Source: Oreochromis niloticus (taxonomy: Eukaryota > Chordata > Actinopteri > Cichliformes > Cichlidae). From it: 64,000 bases of DNA. Shown here one piece after another: positions 60,180 through 64,000 of this stretch. The notes under the pieces are model-generated. The model was not told the DNA's origin, searched no databases, and worked only from the letters and a program-made list of their open reading frames with translations. Location of the stretch: the NCBI RefSeq assembly GCF_001858045.2, contig NC_031965.2, positions 32,331,184 to 32,395,183 of the forward strand. Direction: 5' to 3'. The position numbers were made by a program, and so were the translations under genes. The first letter of the stretch is position 1. Every line of letters starts with the position of its first letter.

Positions 60180-61050
60180 CAGAAACTCGGGACAACAGAT
60201 AAAGACGCGATTAAAAAAACGGACGCTGTTTGATGTGTGGCCGTGATACAGATATAAATGAAAACAGCGTATCTTCATTGCAATGTAAGGCACTGTACAT
60301 CACTGCACTTACCTTGCCACGGCTCCCCAATACAATGAAGCTCAGAAGCAGGTGACGAAGTGAGAGTGTCCTCCTCTTGTTCACTAGTTGATCAGCCAAG
60401 TCTCTGTTTCAGCACCACGGAAAGCGCGTCCGCCTCTTTGGGGAAATGATGCAAGTTTACGGTTAATGCCGCGAAAGCATCGACTGTGCACACTGAACAC
60501 GTCTCCTTCAAGTTTGATGCCACCTCTTCGACTCTTTTGCTGGAGCAAACATCACTCTCCTTGCCTGACGCTTTTAGGATGAGTATGGCCAATCACAATG
60601 CATCTCACTCTTCACTCTCACATCTTTGCGCATCCCCAAAGAGTCTCCAAGGACCGGTTCTCTATCTGCCTCTGGGCGGGCACAGCTGCGGTAATAGTGA
60701 CTTTAAGAGGGGCTTCTCCTGCTAGTGCAGCACATCTTCATTTGCGGTCTTCTCTTTGTCTTCACGGCGATGATACTGATAAAGATGGGGCTGCAAATTT
60801 TCACGCGCGCATCGTCTGGTAACGGGAGCGGAGCGGAGGGAGCCGGGAGCAGGAGGAGTGTCTCTGACGATCCGAGTTCATTAAAGACTCTTCTAATATG
60901 GATGAGCTACGCGTCTCATCGTTATTATTACCCTTCTTTTCTTACCAAAGGATGGGAACATGGCGCTGAAACTGTAAACTGTACGATATGCGCTGCGATA
61001 GTAAATGCGACTCGGCTACAGTAGAGGCGGCATAGAGTTTGATTCTCCTT
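60180..61050. promoter_or_regulatory. CpG island, probable promoter
   Basis: CpG dinucleotides are dense here (clusters such as AAAGCGCGTCCG, CACGCGCGCATCG, GGAGCGGAGCGG, ACGCGTCTCATCG), whereas the flanks for tens of kilobases are AT-rich and CpG-poor. GC-box-like GGGCGGG occurs near 60674. A consensus minus-strand splice donor lies inside the left part, so transcription leftward is likely. A plus-strand frame at 60725-61024 has a hydrophobic start but no ATG before the hydrophobic stretch, and I do not call it a gene. The island probably drives the chst8-like gene; bidirectional activity is possible. Confidence 0.5.
60313..60600 (-). other. Probable non-coding first exon (minus strand)
   Basis: On the minus strand the sequence GTGGCAAG/GTAAGTGC at 60313/60312 matches the full vertebrate 5' splice-site consensus. 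It sits at the intron-facing edge of the CpG island, as expected for a first exon. The upstream boundary at 60600 is arbitrary because no start site can be read. The frame reading into the donor (SLRHLLLSFIVLGSRGK) has an upstream TGA and no ATG, so the exon is more likely 5' UTR. The chst8-like exon at 11.2 kb starts with 5' UTR after an acceptor, so it needs a non-coding exon upstream like this one. The link between the two is inference. Confidence 0.4.
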
Positions 61051-64000
61051 TATCAGAGAGATGATACAGACTGAGCTATATTAATTTATTTAAGTCCAAG
61101 ATTATTGATACTCATTCTTTATTAAGAAATCATTAACATTAATGCAGTAAAAGTGCCACGTTGTCAATTTGTTTATGAGTTTATTTGTGTCTGAGAATGA
61201 CTTTCTGACTTTCAGATTACGGATTAGTGATAACGTTTAACTGAGGACACAACCTGGTTTTTTCCCTTGTAAATCCTGCGTTTACCAGACAAATAGGCCT
61301 AAAATGACAGCTGTTTTCACTGCTGGGGAAAAGTTACTGACATGACCCAAAAGAAAAAAAGAAACAAACAATAAAAACAAGAGAAAAGGGTGTGGGGATT
61401 GTGAGAATTAGTTATTTTATAAGTATATGGTTGTCTATGCCACTTACATTAAGTCACTGATATTGCCTTTTCCAGAAATAACCCTGTTGTTGGCTGACAT
61501 TAAAATATCTTTTGGGTGGTCTTCCTGCTCAGGGCACAGTTGACTGATTTTAGGTCCCCTTAGTCTTTTCATTGTGAGAAGATCAAGGTGCCACTTCAAC
61601 AAGTTGGCATACTAAATTAAGCTAGTTTAAAATATCACAGCCCCCAGCCAGTGCGCATTCATCAGCCTCAAAAAAGCACACACGGTAAGCTATTTAATCT
61701 TGCACTGATTTGAACTAAAAGATTTTGCCCAGTCATTTTCTCTGAGAAAAAAAAGGATGCATAGTTGGAAAAAATAGAGCTTTAATGAAAAGAAAAAAAG
61801 CCCCGTGGGATGGATATCAAAAGCCAGTGGATGTGCATAATTTATCTCAGACTATTTCATAAAGCCCTGCAGAAGGGATTTTTAACCTGGTTTTTTTATT
61901 ATTTTGAAAAAAAAAAAAAACCCTCTAATATTAGCACTGCTCACTTAGCTCTACTGAGGCAGAGTGTTTTCGAGTTTTGTTTCCTAAGTGACAGCCAATA
62001 CGTGAAAACCTCAATTCACAATCCTTTGAAAATCTATGACACCACTGTTAAGGAGTCATTTAAATCTCAACGTGCCAAACATGCTCAGCGCTATTATCTG
62101 ACATGATTTATGTAAAGCAATATTTAATTGTCACTATTTCCATCTGTCATGTTTATAAACACAAGTTGACTATTTAACCCTGAGACAACACACATCTTGT
62201 ATTTTGACTGTGTTGTAAAGTAGCTTATATGAAATGTTTCAAGTGCAGCGGGCTGTGAACAATGCTCTTGTTCAGATAAATATTACACATCCTTGCACAC
62301 GTCACTGTGGCTTTGTCAGTACGTGGCCTTATATCAGGGTGTGGCTGCAAGGAAGCTTCTGAGGCTTCAACCGGCACAGCTGACACATTCACTTGCTCCT
62401 CCTGACTTGAGCACATCCCCCTCTGCTGGTGTTTGGCAGCAAAGAAAATTCTTCTCTTGACTTGATTTGGCTGCAAGGACTCTGGGTACAAGTCCAAGAA
62501 CACTAATTCAGACCCACAGGAAGGCTTTTCTACCACTGGATCACATGCAGGGTTTATTGTGAGGCCTTTTTTAAATTACAAAGCTGCTGCATGTATGTGG
62601 GACAAAACATCGCCGTAGTCCTGAAGATCTAAGACGCACCAGCACGGCAGCTGCAGCGTGTCTCTGGTGGGACTGTGGGCCATTTGTTGTGTGGGGTATC
62701 AGCAGGCCTGACTAGAAAATAAGCTGAAAATGATCATTGTTGCCTATTTTGTAGCAGCAAGGGTGGGCAATCTCTGTATGGCTTTGAAATACATGCTTTA
62801 CTAATTAGATCTATGCCAAAAAATAGAACAGATTCTGGGATCAGATTACCCTGGAAAGCATTATTTTACACCGATATTGAAAAATGGATAGAAATGTTAT
62901 TATTTTGTGCTCTAGATCAATGATTGGACCATAAAGTATTTATGGTCATGTTTTAAAGACTTTGCTCAAGAAACAAAATCTTGAAGTGGACAGGATCATT
63001 TAACAGCATCTTCAAATGAAAATGTCATCATTTGTTTTAATGAACATATAGTCTGTTGGACAGTGAGATTCTGATGGATTTTGAGGGTTGTGAGTCTTGA
63101 CACAATTCCCTGTCCAAAAGACAAATAACCTCCTCGTGGCACACTCATCAGTTCCATCCTCTGACTGCCCATTTCTCATCCAACTCTGGCATCTGGTGTT
63201 ACTCATAATCAATAGTGCTGGGATCCAAAGTCTGCCCAGAGCAAGAAGTTGCCTATTATATAGCACCTACCAAAATTTGTCACCACCATGGTAAAAGTAT
63301 GTTTTTGGTTTGTTGAGTTCACCTCAAAGTTTTATTTAATCATTTATGGTACATGCATTCAACTGAAATGTTCAGTGGGTTAAAAAAAAGTGTTATTATT
63401 TTGAGTGCTTAACAATCAGTGTCTCACACAACAGCTGTTTTGCTTAACCTCTGTAACTCGCATTCACACCTTATTCATTCATCTGTTTTCATCTGTCACT
63501 GATTTGTAAAATATAGATCTTAAGCAATGAATGATTCATTACAGTCTGACAGAGAATGTACCCCAAGGTTCAATATTGCCTTATATAATCTTCCTCAAAT
63601 TTATTATGGACTCAGCAATGGCATAACTCTGTAGCGCTCTAAATTGCTCTTTTGGCTCAACTGCCCTTTGATTGATTATGATAAATGGGCATAAGCAACA
63701 GTTTAATGAATTACATCAGGCAAAATAAATTCATGATTCTCCATCTGAGCAGGCTGTTTTATTTGTTGGTATTGACTGGTAGCACAGCAACGTCTCCAAT
63801 TCTGACATTGGTCAAACCCTCAAGTTCCCTGTTCACTCGGGTTTTCGGTGAACTGGTGATTTATCATTGAGAAGCAGCAGAAAAGGAAGATTTAGCTTGC
63901 TGAAAAATTGAGGGCATCAAGTTTTCACAGTTATATCCAAGATGCAAATGATCATACTGCAAATGTGCATGTGCTTGGCTTAAACACTGCACAGAAGCAC
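61051..64000. other. Flank upstream of the CpG island, no gene seen
   Basis: AT-rich. A 14-A run lies near 61908-61921. No exon with a convincing splice pair or family match was found. Confidence 0.4.

Noticed and set aside
60725..61024. 99-codon plus-strand frame with a hydrophobic start in the CpG island
   Set aside because: The hydrophobic stretch precedes the first ATG, no splice donor or family resemblance was found, and GC-rich islands give long chance frames.
1..64000. CRISPR array, operon, phage or bacterial defence system
   Set aside because: No regularly spaced repeats, ribosome-binding-site-led gene strings or bacterial-type coding density; composition and repeats are vertebrate.

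Overview
The window is a gene-poor, AT-rich, repeat-dense stretch of a vertebrate genome, almost certainly a ray-finned (probably percomorph teleost) fish. The evidence is its repeats: several Tc1-like transposon families, hAT elements with 8-bp target duplications, a nearly intact CR1/L2/Rex1-type LINE, a fossil LINE with a restriction-enzyme-like endonuclease, tRNA-derived SINEs of fish type, and long dinucleotide and tetranucleotide microsatellites. No bacterial, CRISPR or phage features are present. Nearly all long open frames are either chance frames or transposon relics.

The best cellular coding sequence is one short exon on the minus strand at 11043-11236. It encodes a start codon, a basic cytoplasmic tail and a signal-anchor, then a phase-1 splice donor, and it closely resembles the N-terminus of the Golgi N-acetylgalactosamine-4-O-sulfotransferase CHST8. 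A CpG-rich, promoter-like block at about 60.2-61.05 kb contains a consensus minus-strand splice donor (exon edge 60313). The simplest reading is that most of 11.2-60.3 kb is the large first intron of chst8, with the catalytic exons lying left of the window. Two unidentified open exon-like blocks (58246-58425 and 54718-54903, both minus strand) and a third weak one (about 6734-6940) are reported as tentative.

Layout. 1-11 kb: mostly unannotated intron-like sequence with a LINE/SINE tail, two perfect 17-bp hairpins, microsatellites and a SINE fragment. 11.04-11.24 kb: chst8-like exon. 13.66-16.08 kb: a Tc1-like element interrupted by a 1.2-kb hAT element. 17.3-17.9 and 24.4-24.65 kb: more Tc1 fossils. 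24.65-28.76 kb: TGTCATG-ended repeats with a LINE inserted (25.3-28.65 kb). 29.33-30.74 kb: a 1.4-kb hAT element. 31.8, 36.8 and 46.1 kb: further TGTCATG-ended copies. 33.1-33.7 kb: Tc1 fossil. 34.4 kb: SINE. 37.56-38.27 kb: a TIR element. 40.4-42.3 kb: LINE fossil with a 644-bp element inserted. 43.6-44.0 kb: possible solo LTR. 45.6-48.4 kb: a local three-copy repeat, one copy inverted. 50.9 and 55.7 kb: SINEs. 57.7-58.25 kb: pyrimidine/CA-rich tract. 58.5 and 59.0 kb: a duplicated non-coding element. 60.2-61.05 kb: CpG island. 61-64 kb: unannotated flank.

I found no convincing undescribed biological system. The points most worth following are the nested insertions with readable target duplications, the three-copy inverted/direct repeat, the duplicated non-coding element near the CpG island, and the unidentified exon-like blocks.
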